Origin: Glutamicibacter arilaitensis Re117
GTDB lineage: Bacteria; Actinomycetota; Actinomycetes; Actinomycetales; Micrococcaceae
DNA: 64,000 bases
Assembly (NCBI RefSeq): GCF_000197735.1
Contig: NC_014550.1
Span: 1,302,001-1,366,000, forward strand
Reading direction: 5' to 3'
Below the pieces are notes generated by a model. The model did no database searches and was not told the DNA's origin. It saw only the letters and a list, made by a program, of their open reading frames with translations. Below are positions 35,515 through 44,407 of the stretch, piece by piece. Within the stretch, counting starts at the first letter, position 1. Every line of letters begins with the position of its first letter. The position numbers and the translations under genes are program-made.

Positions 35515-37298
35515 ATCTCTTCGATTACTGCTTCAAAGTCCTTGAGCACTACTGCACGCTTGATCTTCATCGAGGGAGTCAGATGACCGGTTTCCTCGGT
35601 GAAGTCAGCAGGCACAATCCGGAAGGACTTGATGGCTTCGGCCTTGGACACCGAGGTGTTGGCCTTGTCGATCACTGCCTGTACGGTTTCGAGCACCTTT
35701 GGATGAGTTGACAGTTCCTCCAGCGAGAGCTTGGCATCGAGCTGGTGGCGTGAGAGCCAACCTGTCAAGGCTTCTGGATCCAAGGTCACCAGTGCAGAAA
35801 TGAACGGACGGCCTTCACCGACCACCACGCACTGGGAGACCAACGCGTCGGCACGGATCTGGTCTTCAAGCAGCGCAGGAACGACGTTCTTGCCGCTTGC
35901 AGTGACGATGATTTCCTTCTTGCGTCCGGTGATCTTCAAGAAGCCATCGGAATCCAGCTCGCCGATGTCTCCGGTGTGGAACCAGCCATCGGTAAAGGTT
36001 TCCTCCTGCAGCTCCGGGCGGTTGCGGTAACCGCGCATCACGCACACGCCCTTGGCCAGGATTTCGCCGTCTTCGGCTATGCGCACGGCGTTGCCAGGCA
36101 ATGGCTTGCCCACGGTGCCGATCTTGATGCGGTCCAAGGCGTTTACCGAAATCGGTGCGGTCGTTTCGGTCAGGCCGTAGCCTTCCAAAATGGTCACGCC
36201 AATGCCGTTGAAGAAGTGGCCCAGGCGTTCGCCCAGCGGGCCGCCGCCGGACACTGCATGGCGGATGTTGCCACCCATCGCGGTACGCAGCTTCTTGTAG
36301 AGCAGGGCATCGAACAGCATGTGCTTCAGGCTCAGTACCAGCGGCACCTTGCCCTCCTGCTGGGCGCGGGAGTAGGCTACGGCGACGTCAACGCCGGCAT
36401 GGAAGATCTTGCCCTTGCCGCCGTCTTCGGCTTTGAGCATGGCCGAGTTGTAGACCTTTTCGAAAACGCGTGGCACCGCGAGGATGAAGTTCGGCTTGAA
36501 CGACTGCAGGTCATCGAGCAGGTGCTTTACATCCGGGGTGTGTCCGGTGCGGCAACCGGCGGCAACGTTGAGAACCGAGATGAAGCGGGCGAAAACGTGG
36601 GCCAGCGGCAAGAACATGATGGTCGAGGCGCCAGGGTAGACCGCTTCGGGCAGGGTAGCGACAGCATTTTCTGCCAGCTCCACGAAGTTGCCGTGGGTCA
36701 GCTCGCAGCCCTTAGGCCGTCCGGTAGTTCCAGAGGTGTAGATGATCGTGGCTACGTCATCAAGGGAATTGCTCGTACGGTGGGTTTCCAGCTCTTGGTC
36801 TTCAATGTTGCGTCCGTCTTCGGAAAGCTGTTCCAAGCCGCCCTCGAACTGCCAGACATGATCTAGTCCATCCAGCTGTTCCTGGTGCGCGGCGCGACGC
36901 ACTACTGCTTCGTGTGCGGCGGCTTCAACGACAACTGCCTTGGCCCCGGAATCGGAAACGATCCAGGCTACTTGGCTAGGGGAGGAAGTTTCATAGATGG
37001 GGACGGTCACGCAGCCGGCGAACCAGATAGCGAAGTCAACGAGGCTCCACTCGTAACGGGTTTTGGCCATCAGCGCGATGCGGTCACCGGGTTCAATGCC
37101 GTTGGCGATGAAACCCTTGGCGATTGCTCGGGCATCGGCAGCGAACTGCGATGCGGTGACATCATTCCACGTTCCATCGGACCCTGGCTTAGAGAACAAA
37201 GCCGGGTTGGCGGCTGAATTCGCGTGGCGTAGTAGCAGATCGGTAATATTCGACTGCTGAGGCGAATGAATGCGAATTGGCGAGCTGTATTCGCGCAT
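35487..37298 (-). CDS. Long-chain fatty-acid-CoA ligase (FadD15 type)
   Basis: AMP-forming acyl-CoA ligase of 603 residues. Motifs: YTSGTTGRPKGCELTHGN (P-loop-like), GYGLTETTAP, TGDIGELDSDGFLKITGRKKEIIVTASGKNV and the C-terminal MKIKRAVV. Size and segments fit mycobacterial FadD15, and the nearby acyltransferase, aroG and PASTA kinase genes match that region's order. Start 37298 (MREYSSP) is preferred, with CAGGAG upstream; an in-frame start at 37340 lacks a ribosome site. Confidence 0.92.
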   Translation of the reverse strand: MREYSSPIRIHSPQQSNITDLLLRHANSAANPALFSKPGSDGTWNDVTASQFAADARAIAKGFIANGIEPGDRIALMAKTRYEWSLVDFAIWFAGCVTVPIYETSSPSQVAWIVSDSGAKAVVVEAAAHEAVVRRAAHQEQLDGLDHVWQFEGGLEQLSEDGRNIEDQELETHRTSNSLDDVATIIYTSGTTGRPKGCELTHGNFVELAENAVATLPEAVYPGASTIMFLPLAHVFARFISVLNVAAGCRTGHTPDVKHLLDDLQSFKPNFILAVPRVFEKVYNSAMLKAEDGGKGKIFHAGVDVAVAYSRAQQEGKVPLVLSLKHMLFDALLYKKLRTAMGGNIRHAVSGGGPLGERLGHFFNGIGVTILEGYGLTETTAPISVNALDRIKIGTVGKPLPGNAVRIAEDGEILAKGVCVMRGYRNRPELQEETFTDGWFHTGDIGELDSDGFLKITGRKKEIIVTASGKNVVPALLEDQIRADALVSQCVVVGEGRPFISALVTLDPEALTGWLSRHQLDAKLSLEELSTHPKVLETVQAVIDKANTSVSKAEAIKSFRIVPADFTEETGHLTPSMKIKRAVVLKDFEAVIEEIYSAPKPKA

Positions 37299-37411
37299 CT
37301 GGTCTTCAACTCCTGAAACTTCGTGTGACCCCATTGGCAATGACGGGTAATCCGCATCACATATTTATTACTACAGAGTAACCTACAGTATTTTCAATTC
37401 AAAGTCGTTTT

Positions 37412-37846
37412 CTAGACTTGAGCTCCATCATCTCCCGGATCTCGCTCGGTGGGAAGACGTTTGAGCAAGTACGCGATGCCAAGCAACGCGACGATGGCTA
37501 GGCCAAAGTAAATGAATCCGGGAGCTGAGCGGAAGAACAGCACACACAGGAGCAACCCGAGCGGGCCTCCGGCGGCGACGACCCAAGCAAGATTGAGCAT
37601 CGGGTCACCTGAACCCAGCGCTGCCGGCTCCTGTGGAACGAATTCTTCCGGGGTATCCTCGGCCACGTAATCGCGCGGTCCGCGCATTGCACCGGGCCCG
37701 GTGTTGAACAACTTCTCCAGCTGAGCCGCACGCTCGGCGGCACTGGGTTCGCGCGGTGTATTGGAATCGAGCTGCCGGAAATTTTCGACCAGCTCATCCC
37801 ACTGCGGATCTTTCCGGCCTGAAGGCTGCGCATCTTCGGGATTCAT
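37412..37846 (-). CDS. Hypothetical two-helix membrane protein
   Basis: 144-residue protein: an acidic cytosolic N-terminal half (WDELVENFRQLD, AAQLEKLFNTGPGAMRGPRDY) then two hydrophobic helices (MLNLAWVVAAGGPLGLLLCVLFF and GFIYFGLAIVALLGIAYLL). Its ATG overlaps the esterase stop (ATGA) and fadD follows after 113 bases, so esterase, this protein and the ligase are likely one transcript. Function unknown. Confidence 0.75.
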   Translation of the reverse strand: MNPEDAQPSGRKDPQWDELVENFRQLDSNTPREPSAAERAAQLEKLFNTGPGAMRGPRDYVAEDTPEEFVPQEPAALGSGDPMLNLAWVVAAGGPLGLLLCVLFFRSAPGFIYFGLAIVALLGIAYLLKRLPTERDPGDDGAQV

Positions 37847-38616
37847 GGGCGCTCCTGCTTAGGCTTATGTTCCGCTGCGGCCAGTTGTGCGAAGAATCGA
37901 GCCGATTCGTGGAAAATCTGTTCGGCGTCGTAGTCCAAGGTGGCTACGTGCTTGGAATGCAGCAGCATATGGTGCTCGGCCAGGGTGCCTGAGTTCAACC
38001 CTTCGACCAGTTCGTGCACCGAACGCTCGGAAACCACGTTGTCAACGGTCGATCGGAAGAGCTGCACCGGAGCGTCCACCAATGCCAAGCGGCGCCGGGT
38101 CTGTGCAAAGAGCGAGTGCAATTGGGCCACTGCCGCAACCGGCGTGCGTGGGTAGGCACCCTCGGTGACACCGCGCTTGGCAATGTCATCGCTGATCGGG
38201 GCAACACTGCGCACCACATGCTTGAGCCACGGTGTGTAGGGGGCGACGGGGGAGTCCACGACCAGGCCCGGGTTGACCAGCGACACCCCGGCCACATTGC
38301 GGCGAGTTGCCAAATGCAAGGCCAAGGCCCCGCCCATGGACAAGCCAGCGGCAAACACCCGTTCATGGGTCTGGGCCAGCAGATCATAGGCCTGTTCGGT
38401 GGCATGGATCCATTGGCCATAATCGCAACCGATCATGTCCTTCCACTGCGTTCCATGACCGGGCAGCAATGGGATAGCCGTATCGAACCCGGCCTGCTCC
38501 AAAGAGCTGGCCCAGGGCTGCATAGAAATAGGAGAACCGGTGAAACCATGGATCAGTAGCACCGCATCGGAGCGTTTTCGCCCCTCCGGTGCAATATCTT
38601 GTGTATCAAGTTTCAT
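37843..38616 (-). CDS. Alpha/beta hydrolase, Est30-like carboxylesterase
   Basis: 257-residue carboxylesterase of the Est30 type. LLIHGFTGSP provides the oxyanion hole, the nucleophile S93 is in AGLSMGG, an Asp lies in FRSTVDNVVS, and the His lies in SKHVATLD. Start 38616 (MKLDTQD) has TTGGAGGGG upstream; the longer frame to 38727 is not needed. It leads an apparent operon with a small membrane protein and an acyl-CoA ligase, suggesting lipid or ester turnover, and is divergent from the acyltransferase gene. Confidence 0.88.
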   Translation of the reverse strand: MKLDTQDIAPEGRKRSDAVLLIHGFTGSPISMQPWASSLEQAGFDTAIPLLPGHGTQWKDMIGCDYGQWIHATEQAYDLLAQTHERVFAAGLSMGGALALHLATRRNVAGVSLVNPGLVVDSPVAPYTPWLKHVVRSVAPISDDIAKRGVTEGAYPRTPVAAVAQLHSLFAQTRRRLALVDAPVQLFRSTVDNVVSERSVHELVEGLNSGTLAEHHMLLHSKHVATLDYDAEQIFHESARFFAQLAAAEHKPKQERP

Positions 38617-38749
38617 CGTGCCCCTCCAAAAATCTGCATTCACCTTCGAGCGTAGTGCACAATTGGATGGTGCGGAGTGTACTTCGACCACTAGGGTTGC
38701 GGTTTCTCTCCCCGCGTAGCTGGTCAACTAGAAGAAGGAATTTTCCACC

Positions 38750-39421
38750 GTGCTGTACGACTTCCTCAAGCGTTTCGCTGTCCGGCCGTTGATACGAATC
38801 TTCTTCAGGGTCAAGATCCAAGGCATCGACAACGTACCTGAATCGGGAGCCGCAATTCTGGCATCCAACCACCTATCAGTCAGCGACTCGGTCTTCCTTC
38901 CTGCTGCTTTGGATCGTCCGGTGATCTTCCTGGCCAAGGATGAATACTTCAACGGCACAGGACTCAAAGGCCGGATCACCGCATGGTTCTTCCGCAACAT
39001 CAACCAGCTGCCCATGGACCGCTCGGGCGGCAAGAAATCCGCCGCGTCGCTGGCCAGTGCCAAGCTCGCATTAGATGAGGGCAAGCTGCTGGGCATCTAC
39101 CCGGAAGGCACCCGCTCACCTGATGGCCGTTTGTACCGTGCCAAGCTGGGCGTCGCCAAACTTGCGCTGGAATCCGGAGCACCGGTCATCCCGATTGCGA
39201 TGATCAATACCGATAAAGTCCAGCCAATCAACCAGAGCATTCCGCGCCCGGGGAAAATCGGCATCAAGATCGGCAAGCCGCTGGCCTTCGAGCATCTTGC
39301 AGGCAAGCATGATGATCCGGCAGCTATGCGTGCTTGCGCCGATGAAATCCGCAAGGCCATCAATGTGCTCTCGGGCCAGAGCTACGTGGACATCTACGCC
39401 CCGCGCAAGCCGAAGAAGTAG
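38750..39421 (+). CDS. 1-acyl-sn-glycerol-3-phosphate acyltransferase (PlsC family)
   Basis: 223-residue membrane-associated acyltransferase for phospholipid synthesis. It shows the HX4D motif NHLSVSD (H41, D46), the substrate motif YPEGTRSPDGRLYRAKLGVAKLALESGAPVIPI, and a basic amphipathic N-terminus. GTG start. It matches the Rv2182c position next to aroG and FadD15. Confidence 0.9.
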   Translation: MLYDFLKRFAVRPLIRIFFRVKIQGIDNVPESGAAILASNHLSVSDSVFLPAALDRPVIFLAKDEYFNGTGLKGRITAWFFRNINQLPMDRSGGKKSAASLASAKLALDEGKLLGIYPEGTRSPDGRLYRAKLGVAKLALESGAPVIPIAMINTDKVQPINQSIPRPGKIGIKIGKPLAFEHLAGKHDDPAAMRACADEIRKAINVLSGQSYVDIYAPRKPKK

Positions 39422-39493
39422 AACCGGGCTAAAAGCCAGTGTTACGTCGGCTTGTTACATTCGCCGCGGTACTTTGCTTGCTCCCCACGTAGA

Positions 39494-40897
39494 ATGAACA
39501 AGGTGAGCGAAGAAAACCGAACCCCATTGCCAGGCTCCTCTGTAGCCGGCCCCGCCACCGATCCGCAACTAGATTTGTGGCGTGAACTTCCAATTGCCCA
39601 GCAGCCAACTTGGCGCGAGCACAAGGATTATCAGTCCTCCATCAACGAATTGGGTTCGCGTCCGCCACTGGTATTTGCCGGCGAAGTCGACGTACTGCGT
39701 GAACGCCTCGCCGCAGCCGCACAGGGCAAGGCCTTTTTGCTCCAGGGCGGCGACTGCGCCGAAACCTTTGCCGACGCAACCGCAGATAAGATCTCCTCGC
39801 GTGTTCGTACCATCTTGCAGATGGCCGTGGTGCTGACCTATGGCGCGTCCATGCCCGTGATCAAGATGGGTCGTATGGCTGGCCAGTTCGCCAAGCCACG
39901 CTCCTCGAATGATGAAACTCGAGATGGTGTAACTTTGCCGGCATTCCGCGGCGACATCGTCAACGGCTTCGACTTCACTCCGGAGTCCCGTGCCCACGAT
40001 CCAAAGCGCATGGTCCAGGCCTACAACACCTCCTCGGCCACGCTGAACCTGATCCGCGCCTTCACCCAGGGTGGCTTCGCTGACCTGCGTAGCGTGCACT
40101 CCTGGAACAGTGGCTTCATGGCCAATCCGGCGCACTCGGCCTACGAGCAGCTGGCTGGCGAAATCGATTCGGCCATCCGCTTCATGGATGCCTGCGGCGC
40201 AGACTTCGAGGCGCTCAAGCGCACCGAATTCTTCGCCTCCCACGAGGCGTTGCTGCTGGACTACGAACGTGCGCTGACCCGCACCGACTCGCGGACCGGC
40301 TTGCCATACGACACCTCCGGCCACTTCCTGTGGATCGGCGAACGCACCCGCCAGCTGGACCACGCACACGTGGACTTCCTCTCGCGCGTACGCAATCCAA
40401 TTGGCGTGAAGCTGGGCCCAACCTCGGATCCGGAAGACGTCCTGGCGCTGATCGACAAGCTCGATCCAAACCGCGAACCAGGCCGCCTGACCTTCATCAC
40501 CCGCATGGGCGCGAAGAACATCCGCGAAAAGCTGCCGAACCTGGTCGAGAAGGTAACTGCCTCCGGCGCCCAGGTTCTGTGGGTTACCGACCCGATGCAC
40601 GGCAACACCGTCACCAGCCAGAACGGCTACAAGACCCGCAACTTCGAAGATGTCATGGACGAAGTCCGCGGCTTCTTCGAGGTGCACGACGCGCTGGGCA
40701 CCTTCCCAGGCGGTCTGCACGTGGAGATGACCGGCGACGATGTGGCTGAGTGCCTCGGTGGCGCGGATCCAATCCGCGAGGAAGACTTCGACTCGCTGTA
40801 CGAGTCGCTGTGCGACCCTCGTCTGAACCACCGCCAGTCCTTGGAAATGGCCTTCCTGGTCTCCTCGGCATTGCAAAGCCGTAGCCGCAAGCGCTAA
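39494..40897 (+). CDS. aroG: Class II DAHP synthase
   Basis: Makes 3-deoxy-D-arabino-heptulosonate 7-phosphate, the first shikimate-pathway step. About 467 residues, plant/mycobacterial class II. Motifs: LLQGGDCAETFAD (metal-binding Cys), GRMAGQFAKPRSS, AFRGDIVNGF, SGHFLWIGERTRQLDHAHVDF and WVTDPMHGNT. The start is either ATG 39494 or GTG 39503; TAGAAT (39490-39495) resembles a -10 box placed for a leaderless transcript starting at the GTG. A terminator follows. Confidence 0.95.
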   Translation: MNKVSEENRTPLPGSSVAGPATDPQLDLWRELPIAQQPTWREHKDYQSSINELGSRPPLVFAGEVDVLRERLAAAAQGKAFLLQGGDCAETFADATADKISSRVRTILQMAVVLTYGASMPVIKMGRMAGQFAKPRSSNDETRDGVTLPAFRGDIVNGFDFTPESRAHDPKRMVQAYNTSSATLNLIRAFTQGGFADLRSVHSWNSGFMANPAHSAYEQLAGEIDSAIRFMDACGADFEALKRTEFFASHEALLLDYERALTRTDSRTGLPYDTSGHFLWIGERTRQLDHAHVDFLSRVRNPIGVKLGPTSDPEDVLALIDKLDPNREPGRLTFITRMGAKNIREKLPNLVEKVTASGAQVLWVTDPMHGNTVTSQNGYKTRNFEDVMDEVRGFFEVHDALGTFPGGLHVEMTGDDVAECLGGADPIREEDFDSLYESLCDPRLNHRQSLEMAFLVSSALQSRSRKR

Positions 40898-40905
40898 CAG
40901 CTAAG

Positions 40906-40944
40906 AAAAATCCGGTTCCCGAATATACGGGAACCGGATTTTTT
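40906..40944. terminator. Bidirectional terminator between aroG and the PASTA kinase
   Basis: AAAAATCCGGTTCCCG pairs with CGGGAACCGGATTTTTT around AATATA. A and T runs on both sides serve the two convergent genes. Confidence 0.9.
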
Positions 40945-40968
40945 CATGCCTGCACCAAGGTCGAAGCC

Positions 40969-43185
40969 TCAGAAAGCGTAGATGCTGATCTCGCTACCGC
41001 GTACGGCTTGCTGATTCAACGGGGACTGCATGCGGACCGTCTGGCTGAAACCGCCAAAGACATTGTGGTTCTTCACGGTAAATCCTGCAGCTTCCAAAAT
41101 GGCGGTAGCCTCGTCGACGCTTTGCCCGATCACGGATGGAATCTCTACGTACTCCGGCCCCTCAGAGACATTTACGCTCACCGTACTGCCGTACTCGATG
41201 GTCCCAGTGGCCGGATCCTGAGCTGCGATCAGGCCTTTTTCAACCACGGCGGAATGGATGGAATCAGCGGTGTTGAGTTTCAGGCCAAGCGACTCAAGTT
41301 TTTCCTGCGCCGCATCCTTGCTCAGCCCGGTCAGCGAGGGGACTTCCACCGGAGCATGACCTTTGGAGACTGTGAGGGTGATGATGTTCTTGCGGGGCAA
41401 TTCCTTGCCAGCGGCGGGGGAGGAACTGATGACCTCACCCTTGTCCGACGATTCAGAATAGGCCTGATCAGTTTTCAGATCCTGGAAACCGATCTCGTTC
41501 AAGACTGTGGTTGCTTGCTCCAGGCTTTTGCCCGTGAGATCTGGAACCTCAAAAAGCTCAGGCCCTTGGGAGACGATCAGATCAACGCCCTGGAATTTCA
41601 TGATGTTCTCGCCGATTCCAGGCTGCGAATCAACCACCCGGCCTATGGCAATTTCGTCGTCGTATGCCGTGCCTATGCGAACGGGAATACCCTGGTCATC
41701 TAATTGCGCGACCGCTTGGGACTGGAGCATTCCAGACAAGGAAGGGATGCGGATAATGGTTCCTGGCCCGCGGCCGAAGAACCAGCCAGCACCTGTAACC
41801 AGGGCAATGATGATAATCCACATCAGCGTGATGACGAACTTCTGACTACCGGTGCGCGGCTTGCTCAAACGGTGCGTGGGAACCTGCGCCTCTTTCCGCC
41901 ACTTTTTGGCCGCTTGCTTCTGCGCACGCTTTTGACCGCGCACAGACAGCTCGGATGACTGATCTGCTTCGGCCTCTTCGGCCTTTTCCAGTTCGCTGCC
42001 GCGGCTGTACACGGTCGTTGCATTGATCTCTGAATCGGAAACAACATCAGTAGCTCTAGGCTGGGCCAGTGTGGCCTGCGCGTCTCGTAGGTCCAGTACT
42101 TCGGTGGCATCGGCTGCCGCAATGACGGTGGTCTGATCAGGATCAAGTTCGCCGTCTTCAACTTCGTACTCAGTTTCGGCCTGATCAGAGTTCCGCTTGA
42201 GCCAGAGCCGTTCCCGCTCGTCTTCACGCTCGCGCTGCATTGCATCAAGTCGCTGCTGCAAGGTCGTTGGCATATGCGTGGAAGTTTGCGGAGTGAGATC
42301 TTCAATCCCACCTAGCTGTTCTGCTCCCAGATCCAGTTGCCCATCGGTGAGCGTGCTACGGATCTGGATGATCTCCTCCAACAGCAAGGAGGCATCCTGC
42401 GGCCGCTTTTCCGGATCCTTTTCCGTACACCATCGAACGAGCTCATCGAGATCCTGAGCCAGACCCGGAACCAGATCCGAAGGCATGGGCATGGGGGAGT
42501 CCAAATGATGCTTCATCAACGCAGCGGCGTTGGATTCGGTGTACGGAGCCTGGCCGGTCAGCATCTGATAGATCGTGATGCCCAAGGCATAGATGTCGCT
42601 GCGCGAATCGGCGGGAGACCCGGAAACCAGTTCAGGGGAGACGTGGGACAAAGTAGCCACGAGTGTTGCCGACTGGGTATGCGCACTGGCTGCTCTGGCC
42701 AACCCGAAATCGGTAACTTTCACTTCACCAATATCTGAGAGCAAGACATTGGCAGGTTTCATGTCACGGTGGATGATGCCTTCACTGTGTGCTGAACTCA
42801 GTCCATGGCAGATTTGTTCCAGGACGCTCAGTGCCTGGCGCGGGGTGAACCGACCACGCTCTTGGATAACCTGTTCAAGGTTGCGCCCGCGGACGTATTC
42901 CATGACCAGATACACCAGATTGTCGCTCACATTGTGGTCGCGGATGGAAACCACATTTGGATGCGTGATGTTGGCTGCGATGACGGCTTCTGATTCGAAG
43001 CGTTCACGCACTGTATGTTCGCTGGCGTAGTTGTCATTCAAGACTTTCACTACGACGGCGCGATGCAGCCGCTTATCCATGGCGCGGTAGATGCGGGACA
43101 TGCCGCCTAAGGCAAGCAGATGGTCGAGGCGGTACCGGCCATCCAGTGTCTTGCCCAAGGTCGGGTCGGTCAGGGACGTGCTCAT
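40969..43185 (-). CDS. Membrane Ser/Thr kinase with four PASTA repeats (PknL/PknB-like)
   Basis: 738-residue eukaryotic-type kinase. The kinase domain (about 15-275) has glycine loop ALGGMSRIY, ATP-binding Lys47 in VVVKVL, catalytic HRDMKPAN (D141) and DFGLARA. A Glu/Lys/Asp-rich juxtamembrane region (about 280-445) leads to one helix (451-470) and four extracellular PASTA repeats (about 475-738), for example IPSLSGML, VPDLTGKSLEQATTVL, VPSLTGLSKDAAQEKL and IPSVIGQSVDEATAIL. PASTA domains of such kinases bind peptidoglycan. Position next to aroG resembles mycobacterial pknL, although PknL itself has no PASTA repeats, so PknB-like wording is safer. GarA is a plausible substrate (inference). 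Confidence 0.92.
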   Translation of the reverse strand: MSTSLTDPTLGKTLDGRYRLDHLLALGGMSRIYRAMDKRLHRAVVVKVLNDNYASEHTVRERFESEAVIAANITHPNVVSIRDHNVSDNLVYLVMEYVRGRNLEQVIQERGRFTPRQALSVLEQICHGLSSAHSEGIIHRDMKPANVLLSDIGEVKVTDFGLARAASAHTQSATLVATLSHVSPELVSGSPADSRSDIYALGITIYQMLTGQAPYTESNAAALMKHHLDSPMPMPSDLVPGLAQDLDELVRWCTEKDPEKRPQDASLLLEEIIQIRSTLTDGQLDLGAEQLGGIEDLTPQTSTHMPTTLQQRLDAMQREREDERERLWLKRNSDQAETEYEVEDGELDPDQTTVIAAADATEVLDLRDAQATLAQPRATDVVSDSEINATTVYSRGSELEKAEEAEADQSSELSVRGQKRAQKQAAKKWRKEAQVPTHRLSKPRTGSQKFVITLMWIIIIALVTGAGWFFGRGPGTIIRIPSLSGMLQSQAVAQLDDQGIPVRIGTAYDDEIAIGRVVDSQPGIGENIMKFQGVDLIVSQGPELFEVPDLTGKSLEQATTVLNEIGFQDLKTDQAYSESSDKGEVISSSPAAGKELPRKNIITLTVSKGHAPVEVPSLTGLSKDAAQEKLESLGLKLNTADSIHSAVVEKGLIAAQDPATGTIEYGSTVSVNVSEGPEYVEIPSVIGQSVDEATAILEAAGFTVKNHNVFGGFSQTVRMQSPLNQQAVRGSEISIYAF

Positions 43186-43306
43186 TTTGCCGGCGCACCT
43201 TCCTGAGCATTGCGCGCGAAGCGGGGCAGAGTCACTAACGGATCCTTTCGAACATGAAAACTACTTTTAATGTACCCAGCTGAACTGACAATTTGCCGTT
43301 TAAACT

Positions 43307-43347
43307 CGAAATCCGCCATTGGTGTTTACCTCTGGCGGATTTCGTTT
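43307..43347 (-). terminator. Terminator after whiB
   Basis: CGAAATCCGCCA pairs with TGGCGGATTTCG across 14 bases, 41 bases beyond the whiB stop. Confidence 0.7.
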
Positions 43348-43387
43348 AGCGTCTCGGGTTGCGAGATTTACCTCGAGCGCAGCTTAA

Positions 43388-43636
43388 TTAGGAAGCGCGG
43401 CGAGCTCGTGCTGCACGACGCTTCAAGGCACGACGCTCATCTTCGCTCATGCCACCCCATACGCCTGCATCCTGACCGGACTCAATGGCCCACTGGAGGC
43501 AGGTTTCGGTTACTTCACATCGACGGCAGACGCTCTTGGCCTCTTCGATCTGCAACAGGGCCGGACCGGTGTTTCCCACTGGGAAAAACAGTTCCGGGTC
43601 CTTTTCCAGACATGCCGCGCGGCTACGCCAATCCAT
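43388..43636 (-). CDS. whiB1: WhiB-family iron-sulfur regulator (WhiB1-like)
   Basis: 82-residue WhiB protein. The 4Fe-4S ligands are C9, C37, C40 and C46 in MDWRSRAAC...SVCRRCEVTETC. The G[VI]WGG turn (GVWGGMSEDERRALKRR) and basic tail for DNA contact follow. MDWR..., DPELFFPVGN and GPALLQI are close to WhiB1. Start 43636 is used because AAGGAG lies upstream; an in-frame start at 43681 is unlikely. WhiB proteins partner with sigma-70 and respond to redox or NO. Confidence 0.92.
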   Translation of the reverse strand: MDWRSRAACLEKDPELFFPVGNTGPALLQIEEAKSVCRRCEVTETCLQWAIESGQDAGVWGGMSEDERRALKRRAARARRAS

Positions 43637-43993
43637 GCTAATTGATGCTCCTTGAAATCTGAGAGGTGTCTGAAGTGCCAAGGGAAATCAACACGCAGGC
43701 AAAAAAGACCAAGGAGTGAAATGAAATCCTGGTTGCCTAGCAGTTAACATCTGGCACTTCGAAAGTTCGGAGAAGTCCATTCGGGCACTTCGTTTAACCG
43801 ACCACATAAGGTTTTCACGTAACGCGGAAGTAAACAAGAGTCACGGTAGCGAAATGTTGCTGAATGCCTGAGTGCTTTCTCACATGGCATTTGACGCTAG
43901 TATCCGCTAGTTATTGGAGCTGTGGCGCGTGCAACAGCAAAAGTCAATTGTTGCGGTTTGAGTTCCTGAAGGAGGTCAACGAAAATTAATCAT
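43637..43993. other. Intergenic region, 357 bases
   Basis: Divergent region between whiB and a membrane-protein gene. It should hold both promoters. Apart from TTGACG at 43885-43891 region (possible -35) and GGAGG at about 43970, I see nothing convincing. An 8-codon ORF behind AAGGAG (43721-43747) is noted but not believed. Confidence 0.35.
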
Positions 43994-44407
43994 GTGAGCA
44001 ACGAAAATACAACCTCGTCCCGCCCAACCAGTGTTTTCGTGGTTGCTGCGCTTGTCCTGATTGAGGCACTAGCTACCTTGGCATACGCCATCAGCTACAT
44101 GCCGAATCTTGATACCAACGGAACTGTGAACTTGGGCGGCCAGCTATTCATGTTAGCTCTTTGCCTGCTGCTCGCAGTTTGGCAAGGCAGCGTTGCGATC
44201 AACTTCTTCAAGGGCAAAGCATTCACCCGCGCGCCAATTATTGTTTGGCAGCTATTTCAGCTCATCCTCTCAGTCTCGTTCCTCAGCTCGAATATCCCGA
44301 TGGTGACGGCCGTGGCGGTACTGGCCATCGTGATTGCCGGAACCACCGTAGTGATGCTCTTCGCGCCAAAGACCACAGCTTTCCTCGGGGACCGGCCGAA
44401 CCGCTAG
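43994..44407 (+). CDS. Hypothetical four-helix membrane protein
   Basis: 137-residue integral membrane protein with four hydrophobic segments (VFVVAALVLIEALATLAYAI, LFMLALCLLLAVWQGSVAI, IVWQLFQLILSVSFL, MVTAVAVLAIVIAGTTVVMLF). No family recognised. GTG start with GGAGG about 20 bases upstream, a long spacing. The last 138 bases overlap the C-terminal coding end of the convergent FtsK-like gene, which is unusual and suggests the latter's stop was displaced. Confidence 0.65.
   Translation: MSNENTTSSRPTSVFVVAALVLIEALATLAYAISYMPNLDTNGTVNLGGQLFMLALCLLLAVWQGSVAINFFKGKAFTRAPIIVWQLFQLILSVSFLSSNIPMVTAVAVLAIVIAGTTVVMLFAPKTTAFLGDRPNR

Noticed and set aside
43721..43747. Eight-codon ORF MKSWLPSS behind AAGGAG
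   Set aside because: It runs antisense in the whiB leader region with no gene for it to regulate nearby; likely chance.
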